Positions 45,135 through 53,199 of a stretch of DNA of 55,339 nt are shown piece by piece. Below the pieces are notes generated by a model. That model was not told the origin of the DNA. It saw only the letters and a list, made by a program, of their open reading frames with translations, and did not search any database. The stretch is taken from assembly GCA_947588745.1 (NCBI GenBank), contig CANPYW010000012.1, positions 1-55,339 on the forward strand. Reading direction: 5' to 3'. The position numbers and the translations under genes were made by a program. The first letter of the stretch is position 1; each line of letters begins with the position of its first letter. Source of the DNA: Candidatus Gastranaerophilales bacterium (GTDB taxonomy: Bacteria; Cyanobacteriota; Vampirovibrionia; Gastranaerophilales; Gastranaerophilaceae).

Positions 45135-46130
45135 TTGTTATCGGTAAGACCTGATGTTTGCAATGGGAATATGAAAGAAATACCATTCAGAGGTAATAAT
45201 GCCCTTGAAGCGGTTAAACAAGGCGATACATTATTAAATAATAATAAACCGAACGAAGCCTTAAACGCATACAAAAATGCTCTTAACCAATCACCGGATG
45301 ATACAAAAATTATAGGGAAAATAGGTAAAACATACTTTAAATTAAAAGATTATAAATCGGCTGAGGAAAATTTTGAAAAGTATTTGGACTCAAATCCCAA
45401 TGATACGGATTACATTATCGAATTGGGTGAAGCTCAACGTATGGGAGGATACTACGAAAAAGCAATTCAAACATTTGAAAAGGCTTGTAATCAAGACCCC
45501 TCAAACGATTTAGCAAAAAGAAAACTTCTTGAAGCAAAAAATAATTTATTAAGTGTATATAATCCGCAAAGAGCCAAAAACGAGAAAAACGAATATGCAA
45601 CACAAAATCTGAAAACGGCTTTAAATATGACGGTAAATTATATGACACCCGAATATATGTCCGATATAAGAAATTTAACAATTGAATTTGGAAAAACGGC
45701 AGAAATGGGCGGTACGGCAAATATTGCTCAATATGAAGATTCAAGAAAAACTATAACTGTATCCGATGAATATATATATGCCTCCCCGCAGGTTATAGCA
45801 GCATATTTAACACACGAATCGGTACACGCAAAAGATGCAGATTCATATACATCAATAAGAGAAGAACAAGACGCCTACGCTGTTGCTGCACAATTTTGGA
45901 TAAAGAATTCAGGAAAAATAAAAGACCCGGAAATGGATTTTGCGGCAAATTTATACAAAAAATCACCTAACGACCTAAATAAACGGGTTGCGGAAATCTA
46001 TAAACTAAGAGATCCTTCCATTGCGGAAACATCACCAAACCATCCGCAAACAAAAAACGGTTCCCATAAATTAAGAAAGTCAAAATCGGCTTCAGAACAA
46101 CCGCTAAGTAATTATAACGTAATTGCTTAG
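45135..46130 (+). CDS. TPR plus HESVH zincin-like protein
   Basis: 331 residues starting at TTG with a strong SD, AAAGGAG, 7 nt upstream. An N-terminal motif, KEIPFRGNN, resembles the VSFGQ motif of the Trp-repeat protein. Residues 25-140 form TPR repeats (PNEALNAYKNALNQSPDD, KSAEENFEKYLDSNPND). A zincin-like segment follows: YLTHESVHAKDAD (H227, E228, H231) and SIREEQDAYAVAAQFW. The C-terminus is Lys/Ser/Asn-rich and low in complexity. No signal peptide is seen. Confidence 0.7.
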   Translation: MLSVRPDVCNGNMKEIPFRGNNALEAVKQGDTLLNNNKPNEALNAYKNALNQSPDDTKIIGKIGKTYFKLKDYKSAEENFEKYLDSNPNDTDYIIELGEAQRMGGYYEKAIQTFEKACNQDPSNDLAKRKLLEAKNNLLSVYNPQRAKNEKNEYATQNLKTALNMTVNYMTPEYMSDIRNLTIEFGKTAEMGGTANIAQYEDSRKTITVSDEYIYASPQVIAAYLTHESVHAKDADSYTSIREEQDAYAVAAQFWIKNSGKIKDPEMDFAANLYKKSPNDLNKRVAEIYKLRDPSIAETSPNHPQTKNGSHKLRKSKSASEQPLSNYNVIA

Positions 46131-46194
46131 AATACAAGCTTAGCATATTATTTATTGAAAATTTTTTTATTTGATAATTTTTTAATTATCCTAA

Positions 46195-46228
46195 TTGTAA
46201 CGAAATATTACAAGTGTATAATATACAC
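46195..46228 (+). promoter_or_regulatory. Promoter with two overlapping palindromes
   Basis: TTGTAA (46195-46200) and TATAAT (46217-46222) are separated by 16 nt. The -35 is part of the inverted repeat TTGTAACGAAATATTACAA and the -10 sits inside GTGTATAATATACAC, a perfect 6-bp palindrome. Both look like operator sites. Transcription would enter the candidate RNA at 46229. Confidence 0.55.
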
Positions 46229-46361
46229 GATATAAAATTTTAAAGCAGGGAATTATATTATTGTGAGGATAAAATCAATAATAAAAAATTAATAAGTGTT
46301 TTCTCTCTCTGATTCCTCTCTCTGATAAAACAAAGTTGACCGATTTTAATCGGTTTTTTTC
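46229..46361 (+). ncRNA. Candidate small RNA 1 (about 130 nt)
   Basis: This intergenic unit has its own promoter and a strong terminator but no open frame with a usable start. It contains the repeat CTCTCTCTGAT twice (around 46304-46325); the CU-rich sequence between, ATTCCTCTC, could pair with SD sequences. It lies between the TPR/zincin gene and tyrA. Confidence 0.45.
46339..46361 (+). terminator. Terminator of candidate small RNA 1
   Basis: ACCGAT-TTTA-ATCGGT forms a 6-7 bp stem followed by seven T on the plus strand. Confidence 0.8.
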
Positions 46362-46423
46362 TTTAATAAAATAGGAATTAAGTGTAAAATGTACGCAATT
46401 ATTTGTATTATATTCAGAAAAAG

Positions 46424-47236
46424 TTATTTTATGATATTTTTTCCGTCTTTTGAATACATTTCCGTTCGATAACCTTTTATTTGATTATAAATATCTTTAT
46501 TTGTATTATTTTCCAGATATTTTACGGAATTATACAAATCCTCCAATGCGGATTTAATATTTTTTTGGTTGTATTTTCGCATGTCTGATGCCATATCGAT
46601 ATTGGAGGCGGCAAGCCTTGTCATATCTCGAAATCCGCTTGAAGCGAGTTTTAAAGCCAATTTATTATCTTTTGCACAATAAAACAAAGCTTGAGATATC
46701 AAAAGCGGCATGTGGCTTATCAATGCAGCCGCTTTATCGTGTTCTTTTGCGGTTGTAACAATAACTTCCGCACCTGTTTTTTTAATAACATTTTCAGCTA
46801 ATTTTATTAATTCATCATCAATGCCCTCAGGCGGAGTCAATACCCATTTTGCCCCCTCGAAAAGCTCTTTAAACGAAGCGTCAAAGCCACTGAATTCCGT
46901 TCCTGCCATAGGATGAGAACCTATAAATTTATACGGACGTTCTTTTTGCATTACAAATTCTTTTACACTCGCACAATCAAGAACAATACAATCTTTTGAA
47001 ACAACTTTTTCAAGTTTATCCAATATTTCAAGAGTTTTACTCATAGGTGAGGCAACAAAAACAATCTCACAATCTTTTAACGAAAAAATATCATCAGATA
47101 CGTTCTTTGAATATTCTTTAGCCTTTTCAATCGTATCTATATTCCTTGTTACAGCATATATTTCATCAGGATATTCACTTAATTTTTTAAGCAGGGAACC
47201 GCCTATTAAACCTAAACTTACTATGCCTGTTTTCAT
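46424..47236 (-). CDS. tyrA: Prephenate dehydrogenase family protein
   Basis: 270 residues. An N-terminal Rossmann domain (SLGLIGGSLLKKL, about 7-19) binds NAD(P); VASPMSKTLEIL and CASVKEFV follow. GSHPMAGTEFSGFDAS is the conserved active-site block with the catalytic His. The C-terminal helical domain (TTAKEHDKAAALISHMPLLISQAL, GFRDMTRLAASN) completes the TyrA fold. The ATG at 47236 has AAGAGG upstream; the longer frame to 47260 is rejected. It makes the tyrosine precursor 4-hydroxyphenylpyruvate or arogenate-derived tyrosine. There is no ACT or chorismate mutase domain. Confidence 0.92.
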   Translation of the reverse strand: MKTGIVSLGLIGGSLLKKLSEYPDEIYAVTRNIDTIEKAKEYSKNVSDDIFSLKDCEIVFVASPMSKTLEILDKLEKVVSKDCIVLDCASVKEFVMQKERPYKFIGSHPMAGTEFSGFDASFKELFEGAKWVLTPPEGIDDELIKLAENVIKKTGAEVIVTTAKEHDKAAALISHMPLLISQALFYCAKDNKLALKLASSGFRDMTRLAASNIDMASDMRKYNQKNIKSALEDLYNSVKYLENNTNKDIYNQIKGYRTEMYSKDGKNIIK

Positions 47237-47303
47237 TTTTACCTCTTTCGGACAACTCAATTTTATATCAAATGTTACGAAATGTTAACATAAATTTAAA
47301 AAT

Positions 47304-47332
47304 TTGCACTGTTGATAAATATGTGTGATAAT
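47304..47332 (+). promoter_or_regulatory. Promoter of candidate small RNA 2
   Basis: TTGCAC (47304-47309), a 17-nt spacer and GATAAT (47327-47332), with TG-T just before the -10 as an extended element. A motif AATGTTACGAAATGTTAAC lies just upstream (47271-47289). Confidence 0.5.
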
Positions 47333-47338
47333 ACAATT

Positions 47339-47398
47339 AAATTAATAGTCTAACCATTCCTTTCTTGACTTATGCGGCTTAGGTCGCATTTTATTTTG
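47339..47398 (+). ncRNA. Candidate small RNA 2 (about 60 nt)
   Basis: A short promoter-to-terminator unit with no coding capacity between tyrA and the YnbB-type gene, both of which run the other way. It has a CU-rich unpaired part (CCATTCCTTTC). Size and layout recall cyanobacterial Yfr1, but the Yfr1 core sequence is not present. Confidence 0.4.
47372..47398 (+). terminator. Terminator of candidate small RNA 2
   Basis: ATGCGGC-TTAG-GTCGCAT is a 7-bp stem with one G-T pair, followed by TTTATTTTGTT on the plus strand. It has no T-run on the minus strand, so it does not serve the minus-strand gene at 47406. Confidence 0.65.
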
Positions 47399-47405
47399 TT
47401 TGGAA

Positions 47406-48632
47406 TTATTTATAAAGTTTATCGACTATTCCTTTGAGTGCAATTTTTACGTGAGCATAATTTAAACCGCCCTGCATATAAACGGCATAAGGAGGTCTTA
47501 CCGGCCCGTCAGCCGAAAGTTCTATGGTTGAACCTTCTATAAAAGAGCCGCCCGCCATTATTAATTTATTATCATAGCCGGGTACTTCATCGGGAACCGG
47601 AGTTAAATAAGACTCGACAGGCGAGAGTGACTGCAATGTTTTACAAAATTCCATTAAAGGTTCGGGGGCATCAAATCTTATTGTTTGGATTAAATCCGTT
47701 CTTATTTCGTGCGGTTTTGGAGTTGAAATATAGCCCATATCTTCAAACACTTGAGAAGCCAATATTGCACCTTTTACAGCCTCGGATACAACGGACGGAG
47801 CCATAAACAACCCCTGAAAAATCAATCGTGCCTGATTTAACATTGCACCGCCTTCCGTTCCTATTCCGGGAGCAGTTAATCTGTATGCCGTTTGGTCTAA
47901 ATATTCCGCTTTTCCCGCAGCATATCCGCCTGCTTCCACTATTCCTCCGCCGGGGTTTTTTATTAAGGAACCGGCGATTAAATCAGCACCTGCTTCAAGC
48001 GGTTCAAGCTTTTCGACGAATTCACCGTAACAGTTATCAACAAAACAAATACATTTAGGGTTGTTGTTTTTTACTATTCCGATTATTTTTTTTATTGTTT
48101 CAATGTTGAGTGATTTTCTCAGAGAATAACCTCTTGAACGCTGTATTAAAACCATATTAACGGATTTGTCGATTTTTTTATTAATACCGTCAAAATCAAC
48201 ATCCGTATTGTTAATAAGAGGAACTTCGTCGTATAAAATGCCATGACCGGCTAATGAAGCTCTTTTATTTCCCCTTTTACCGATTACTTCTTCCATTGTA
48301 TCGTATGGAGCACCTGCAACGGACACAAGTTTTTCGCCATATCTTAAATTCCCGAACAAACAGCACGCCAAAGTGTGAGTTCCGGAAACGAAATGGTTTC
48401 TTACAATTGCTTTTTCCGCTTTAAAGACCTGTGCAAATACTTTATCCAGCACTTCACGCCCCATATCATCATGCCCGTAGCCCGATACGGTCGAGAAGTG
48501 TTCCAAACCCACTTTATTATCGGTAAAAGCCTTTAAAACTTTTTCCTGATTATATTCTTTTATCTCATCAACTAAATCAAAATACTTTTTAACTTTATTT
48601 TCAGCATTTTGTACAATTTTATTTTTTTCCAT
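47406..48632 (-). CDS. YnbB / aluminium-resistance family PLP enzyme
   Basis: About 408 residues. A fold type I PLP enzyme of the methionine gamma-lyase-like family (PF06838). Family blocks: FSTVSGYGHDDMGRE, AIVRNHFVSGTHTLA, CFVDNCYGEFVE and the PLP Lys K225 in GSLIKNPGGGIVEAGGY. These proteins are annotated as aluminium resistance or Cys/Met catabolism enzymes; the true substrate is unclear. The ATG at 48632 is preferred over a TTG at 48638. Confidence 0.9.
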   Translation of the reverse strand: MEKNKIVQNAENKVKKYFDLVDEIKEYNQEKVLKAFTDNKVGLEHFSTVSGYGHDDMGREVLDKVFAQVFKAEKAIVRNHFVSGTHTLACCLFGNLRYGEKLVSVAGAPYDTMEEVIGKRGNKRASLAGHGILYDEVPLINNTDVDFDGINKKIDKSVNMVLIQRSRGYSLRKSLNIETIKKIIGIVKNNNPKCICFVDNCYGEFVEKLEPLEAGADLIAGSLIKNPGGGIVEAGGYAAGKAEYLDQTAYRLTAPGIGTEGGAMLNQARLIFQGLFMAPSVVSEAVKGAILASQVFEDMGYISTPKPHEIRTDLIQTIRFDAPEPLMEFCKTLQSLSPVESYLTPVPDEVPGYDNKLIMAGGSFIEGSTIELSADGPVRPPYAVYMQGGLNYAHVKIALKGIVDKLYK

Positions 48633-48663
48633 ATACAAATAAAATCATAAAAAAATATCAAGT

Positions 48664-49137
48664 TCAATAAAAAACGGATTGAGATATATATTTTTTTTCA
48701 AGATTAAGAAGTTTTTGTTTAATATCAAGTCCGAAAGCGTAGCCTTTAAGCGTTTTATCGGAACCGATTACCCTGTGGCAAGGTATTATTACGGGAATTG
48801 GATTTTTGTTATTTGCATTTCCGACAGCTCTTGAAGCATCGGGGTTTCCGATTTTCAGTGCAATATCTTTGTATGACAGTGTTGTGCCGTAAGGAATTTT
48901 TAATAATTCATGCCAAACTTTTCTTTGAAATTCACTGCCTTTTGGATTTAAGGGGATATTAAAAGTTTTTCTCATGCCCGAAAAGTATTCGTGAAGCTCA
49001 TTTATAACATTTTGTGTTAAACTGTTTCCGTTAAAAAAGCATAAATCATTAGTAAATCGGATTTGAAGAAGAAAAGCGTCATCATTTTCGATATACAAAT
49101 TTCCGATTGGGGATTTAAAAATTGCATTATAATTCAT
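48664..49137 (-). CDS. ogt: Methylated-DNA-protein-cysteine methyltransferase
   Basis: 157 residues. The active-site IIPCHRVIG holds the acceptor C120, and the HTH-containing GTTLSYKDIALKIGNPDASRAVGNANNKNPIP precedes it. It repairs O6-methylguanine by suicide transfer to Cys. It is divergent from rsmA, with 38 nt between starts. Confidence 0.94.
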   Translation of the reverse strand: MNYNAIFKSPIGNLYIENDDAFLLQIRFTNDLCFFNGNSLTQNVINELHEYFSGMRKTFNIPLNPKGSEFQRKVWHELLKIPYGTTLSYKDIALKIGNPDASRAVGNANNKNPIPVIIPCHRVIGSDKTLKGYAFGLDIKQKLLNLEKKYISQSVFY

Positions 49138-49175
49138 ATATATAAATTAACATATTTTGTAGTATTATAAAAGTT

Positions 49176-50012
49176 ATGAGCTATATTGAACGTGCAAAAA
49201 AATTCAGAGCCAAAAAAAGACTCGGACAAAATTTTTTAACGGATGAAAACACAATTGAAACAATTCTTGATACATCAGACATTACAAAAGATGATGTTGT
49301 GGTTGAGATTGGTTCGGGTTTGGGTTTTGTTACGGAACATCTTGTTAAGCTTGCAAAAAAAGTTTATGCGATTGAACTTGATGAAGATATGGTGCGGGAA
49401 CTTTCCAAAATCGATGTACCTAACCTTGAAATACTTCATAATGACGTTTTAAAAACAGATTTTTCTCAATTCGGAACAAATTTGAAAGTGGTTGCAAATA
49501 TACCTTATTACATAACTTCACCTATTTTGGCACACTTATTGGGAGAAGTTGATGATTTGGATAACAAAAACAGAAATTCAATATCGCAAATTGTATTAAT
49601 GGTTCAGCACGAAGTGGCAAAAAGACTGTGTGCAAACGAGAATTCACCTTCAAAAGAATTCGGGCTTCTGTCTGTCTTGGCTCAATTTTGGGCAGATGTG
49701 GAATTTATACAAAAAGTTCCCGCAAAGTCGTTTTTTCCCGCACCAAAAGTAAATTCCGCAATAATGAAACTTAAAGTGAGAAAAGAACCGCTGTTAACGT
49801 TAAATAATTATTCTTTTTTCAGAAAAGTGGTTAAAGGCTGTTTCGCTACAAGAAGAAAAAATATAAAAAATTCGCTTATGAATGCGGGGTTTGCAAAAAA
49901 TGCGGTTGAACAAACTTTAAAAGACTTAAATATTAATGAAAATTTAAGAGGAGAAGCTCTCTCAATTAATAAAATGGGGGAACTTGCCGAAAAATTGAAG
50001 GAAAATTTATGA
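49176..50012 (+). CDS. rsmA: 16S rRNA dimethyladenosine transferase RsmA (KsgA)
   Basis: 278 residues. RAKKRLGQNFLTDENTI is the diagnostic N-terminus. The SAM-binding VVEIGSGLGFVTEHL is at about 43-56 and the catalytic NIPYYITSPI at 108-117. The enzyme dimethylates two adenines near the 3' end of 16S rRNA. It overlaps ispE by 4 nt, the usual rsmA-ispE coupling. Confidence 0.96.
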   Translation: MSYIERAKKFRAKKRLGQNFLTDENTIETILDTSDITKDDVVVEIGSGLGFVTEHLVKLAKKVYAIELDEDMVRELSKIDVPNLEILHNDVLKTDFSQFGTNLKVVANIPYYITSPILAHLLGEVDDLDNKNRNSISQIVLMVQHEVAKRLCANENSPSKEFGLLSVLAQFWADVEFIQKVPAKSFFPAPKVNSAIMKLKVRKEPLLTLNNYSFFRKVVKGCFATRRKNIKNSLMNAGFAKNAVEQTLKDLNINENLRGEALSINKMGELAEKLKENL

Positions 50013-50866
50013 AAAAAATTCGGATAAAGACTCCCGCCAAAATTAATTTGACACTGGAAGTTTTAAACAAAAGACAAGACGGTTTTCATAATATACAATC
50101 AATCATGCAGACAATCAGTCTGTACGATTATTTAACCTTTGAATTGGAAAATTCTACGTATTTCGAAATAATTTTAAAAGGGAACTCCGACGAAATTCCT
50201 TATGATGAAAGAAATATAGTGTTTAAAGCGGCAAAAAAGTTCTTTGAAAAAATTCGAGTGAATAACATAAAATTAACCGTAACCATAGATAAACGAATAC
50301 CCGTTGCGGCAGGTCTTGCGGGAGGAAGCACAAATGCTGCGGGCTGCATTTTCGCACTTAACCGCATGTTTAACAACATTTTAAATAATGAAGAAATAGA
50401 AAATTTGTGTGCAAGTTTAGGTTCGGATTTAAACTTCTGCTTAACGGGCGGCTGCAAACTCTGTACATCAAGAGGCGAAATTACCCGAAATCTTCCGTAT
50501 TTCAAACAGAGTATTTCGCTTATCAAACCAAAAAATCTCGGAATAAGTGCAAAAGAAGCTTATCAAAGATTTTCTCAATTGCAGGATAAATCCTTTCCCG
50601 ATAATACAAATAAGCTCAAGCAATTATTAACGGAGGGAAAATTTGATAAATCTTTATTATATAACAGTCTTGAAAAAGGATTATTCCCTCATTATAAAGA
50701 ATTGACGGAAATTAAAAATAATGTAAAAAATTCAATAATGTCAGGAAGCGGTTCAACATTTTTTGTATTGGACGGCAAAATCGATACCGTTTTAGACAGA
50801 ACAAACTATGATATTTTTGAAAATCTTACAACAACAGGAAACGGAGTAGAAGAAATTAATGACTGA
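50009..50866 (+). CDS. ispE: 4-diphosphocytidyl-2-C-methyl-D-erythritol kinase
   Basis: 285 residues, a GHMP kinase of the MEP isoprenoid pathway. TPAKINLTLEVLNKRQDGFHNIQSIMQ is the typical N-terminus and IPVAAGLAGGSTNAAG (about 97-112) the ATP-binding loop, with TN in place of the more common SD. GSDLNFCLTGG and MSGSGSTFFV follow. It overlaps murQ by 8 nt. Confidence 0.95.
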   Translation: MKKIRIKTPAKINLTLEVLNKRQDGFHNIQSIMQTISLYDYLTFELENSTYFEIILKGNSDEIPYDERNIVFKAAKKFFEKIRVNNIKLTVTIDKRIPVAAGLAGGSTNAAGCIFALNRMFNNILNNEEIENLCASLGSDLNFCLTGGCKLCTSRGEITRNLPYFKQSISLIKPKNLGISAKEAYQRFSQLQDKSFPDNTNKLKQLLTEGKFDKSLLYNSLEKGLFPHYKELTEIKNNVKNSIMSGSGSTFFVLDGKIDTVLDRTNYDIFENLTTTGNGVEEIND

Positions 50867-51752
50867 TTTAACGGATACCGAGAAAATAAATTTCGATACG
50901 ATTAATATAGATACATCATCGTCATTGGATATCGTAAAAATGATTAATAATGAAGATATGAAAATTGCCGCAGAAATATCAAAACATCTTGAAGAAATAG
51001 CGAAAGCTGCCGATATAATAAGTGATAATTTTTTGAAAGGCGGGAAACTATTCTACTTTGGAGCAGGTACAAGCGGAAGATTAGGAGTATTGGACGCTTC
51101 CGAGTGTCCTCCCACGTTTAATACCCCCTATGATATGGTTCAGGGAATAATAGCAGGCGGTGATAAAGCATTGAGATACGCAATAGAGGGGGCGGAAGAT
51201 TCCGTTGAGGCTGCGGCCGGCGATTTTGAAAATGCAAACATTTCTTGTAACGATACGGTTGTTGCTATATCTGCAAGCGGAAATGCCAATTATGTTGTGG
51301 AAATTCTTAATTTAGCAAAAGAAAAATGTGCTAAGACTATTGCACTCACTTGCAATCCGAAAGCAAAAATATCCAAACTGGCTGATATTTCCATTTGTAT
51401 AGAAACAGGTGCGGAGGTAATAACGGGTTCTACCAGAATGAAAGCCGGCAGTGCTCAAAAAATGGTGTTAAATATGCTGAGTACCTGTGCAATGATTAAA
51501 ATAGGCAAGGTTTACAAAAATTTTATGGTAGATGTAAAACCGACAAATACAAAATTAAAAGACAGAGCCGAAAGAATAGTGGCAGAAATTGCGGAATGCG
51601 ACATTTCAAGAGCAAAACAAATTTTGGAATTTAACGGATACAAAGTTAAAGAAGCCATTCTTGAAATAAAATATTTAATGTCATTTGAAGCGGCAAAAAA
51701 ACTTTTGGACGAAAATAACGGAATTTTAAGAAAAGTTTTCAATAAATTTTAA
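50859..51752 (+). CDS. murQ: N-acetylmuramic acid 6-phosphate etherase
   Basis: 297 residues. The SIS domain contains YFGAGTSGRLGVLDASECPPTF, IIAGGDKALRYAIEGAEDS and VVAISASGNANYV. ETGAEVITGSTRMKAGSAQK is a hallmark. The enzyme removes lactate from MurNAc-6-phosphate in cell-wall recycling or salvage. It is the third gene of an overlapping rsmA-ispE-murQ run. A MurNAc PTS permease is not adjacent. Confidence 0.95.
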   Translation: MTDLTDTEKINFDTINIDTSSSLDIVKMINNEDMKIAAEISKHLEEIAKAADIISDNFLKGGKLFYFGAGTSGRLGVLDASECPPTFNTPYDMVQGIIAGGDKALRYAIEGAEDSVEAAAGDFENANISCNDTVVAISASGNANYVVEILNLAKEKCAKTIALTCNPKAKISKLADISICIETGAEVITGSTRMKAGSAQKMVLNMLSTCAMIKIGKVYKNFMVDVKPTNTKLKDRAERIVAEIAECDISRAKQILEFNGYKVKEAILEIKYLMSFEAAKKLLDENNGILRKVFNKF

Positions 51753-51812
51753 TAATTTGAAAATATTTTAAAAAGTTTATATCATATTACTGATAGTTGA
51801 AAAGGTATAAAT

Positions 51813-52148
51813 ATGAGTTCCGATTGTATATTTTGTAAAATAGCTAATAAAGAATTAAACACCGAATTTATTTATGAAGATGATAAAGTGGTTGCATTCA
51901 ACGATTTATCACCGCAAGCACCCGTTCATTTTTTGGTAATTCCCAAAAAACATTATTCTTCCATGAATGATATAACTTCAAAAGAAGCTTTCGGCGATAT
52001 ATTTTCTGCCATTCCGAAAATTGCGGAAAAGCTTGGAATAAAAGAATACAGAACAGTTGTAAATACGGGAGTTTCCGCAGGACAAACCGTCTTTCATATA
52101 CACGTTCACGTAATGTCGGGACGTGAGTTTACATGGCCCGCAGGTTAA
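51813..52148 (+). CDS. HIT-family nucleotide hydrolase (HINT-like)
   Basis: 111 residues. CIFCKIANKELNTEFIYEDD at the N-terminus and the H95-x-H97-x-H99 triad in VFHIHVHVMSG. HINT proteins hydrolyse adenosine phosphoramidates. AAAAGG precedes the ATG. It is followed after 3 nt by the small repeat protein. Confidence 0.93.
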   Translation: MSSDCIFCKIANKELNTEFIYEDDKVVAFNDLSPQAPVHFLVIPKKHYSSMNDITSKEAFGDIFSAIPKIAEKLGIKEYRTVVNTGVSAGQTVFHIHVHVMSGREFTWPAG

Positions 52149-52151
52149 AAT

Positions 52152-52478
52152 ATGCAATACAGCCGTTGGTATGACAAATATTCAGATTTAAAATCTTTAT
52201 TAACGCTGTTGGAAAATGTTGATAAAGCACATCTTGACGATATAGCACAAGATTTTCTCCAGATTATTTTGTCTAAATATCAGGCAAAATTTGACGAAGC
52301 GATAAAATTAATGTCAATCAATGCACCGCCAAAATACAGCCGCTGGTATGATAAAAATTATAATCTTCATACCTGTATTGAGTTTATAAAAATTTTGGAC
52401 GAGAATGAAAAAAAAGAACTGATAAATGCGTTTATAATGGCACTATTAGATTATGCAGCGAGTGCCGATTATGAATAA
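52152..52478 (+). CDS. Small protein with duplicated YSRWYDK motif
   Basis: 108 residues, no family recognised. YSRWYDKYSDL at about 3-13 and YSRWYDKNYNL at about 62-72 show an internal duplication, each followed by a helical stretch of about 45 residues. The protein is cytosolic with no membrane segment. It is packed between HIT and SDR genes and overlaps the latter by 8 nt. Confidence 0.75.
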   Translation: MQYSRWYDKYSDLKSLLTLLENVDKAHLDDIAQDFLQIILSKYQAKFDEAIKLMSINAPPKYSRWYDKNYNLHTCIEFIKILDENEKKELINAFIMALLDYAASADYE

Positions 52479-53193
52479 AAATATGCTTGTAACAGGTTCA
52501 TCTCAAGGAATAGGGCTTTCCATCGCAAAATATTTTGCAAATAATTTTAATGTTTATATAACCGGAAGATATAAAAATAAACTCGAAAAATTATGTACGG
52601 AAAATAATTTTGCAGGTTTTATTGATATCGATTTATCTGACGACAATGCTGCAGAAATGCTGTATAAAAGGCTGAATAAAAACATTGATATTCTTATAAA
52701 CAATGCGGGAGTTTATCAATATTCCCCCATAGAGAAAATGACTCATAAAGAAATAATTAATTCGGTAATGTTAAATACAATAGCACCTTTTGAACTTATG
52801 AAACATGCCGTTCCCTGCATGAAAGAACAAAAATGGGGCAGAATTATAAATATAGGTTCTATTTCAGGCGTTATGGGAGAAGCAAATGCTTCTTTATATT
52901 CAATGACAAAAGCTTCGCTAACCGGTTTAACCAAAGCAACCGCATTAGAGCTTGCCCTGGATAACATAACAGTTAACATAATAAACCCCGGATGGGTAGA
53001 TACCGATTTAATCAATAATGAAAATTTGGAACGGGATTTTACAAAAGAAGAAATAATCGAAACAATACCCCAAAGAAGATATGTACTGCCCGAAGAAATT
53101 GCCAAAGCATGCGAATATTTAATATCGGACGGGGCAAGAACCGTTACGGGACAGTGCATTAACATTTGTGCAGGTTTATCATTGGGATTTTAA
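52471..53193 (+). CDS. Short-chain dehydrogenase/reductase
   Basis: 240 residues. The NAD(P) loop TGSSQGIG (8-15), NNAG (77-80) and the catalytic S130, Y143 and K147 (YSMTK) are intact. It resembles FabG-type 3-oxoacyl-ACP reductases, but the fatty-acid cluster is not adjacent, so the substrate stays open. The ATG at 52471 lies in the 3' end of the previous gene; a longer frame from 52453 has no support. Confidence 0.88.
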   Translation: MNKNMLVTGSSQGIGLSIAKYFANNFNVYITGRYKNKLEKLCTENNFAGFIDIDLSDDNAAEMLYKRLNKNIDILINNAGVYQYSPIEKMTHKEIINSVMLNTIAPFELMKHAVPCMKEQKWGRIINIGSISGVMGEANASLYSMTKASLTGLTKATALELALDNITVNIINPGWVDTDLINNENLERDFTKEEIIETIPQRRYVLPEEIAKACEYLISDGARTVTGQCINICAGLSLGF

Positions 53194-53199
53194 AAGTAA

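Noticed and set aside
46304-46325. CTCTCTCTGAT repeat pair as the start of a CRISPR array
   Set aside because: Only two short copies with a 2-nt separation, no spacers and no cas genes anywhere in the window.
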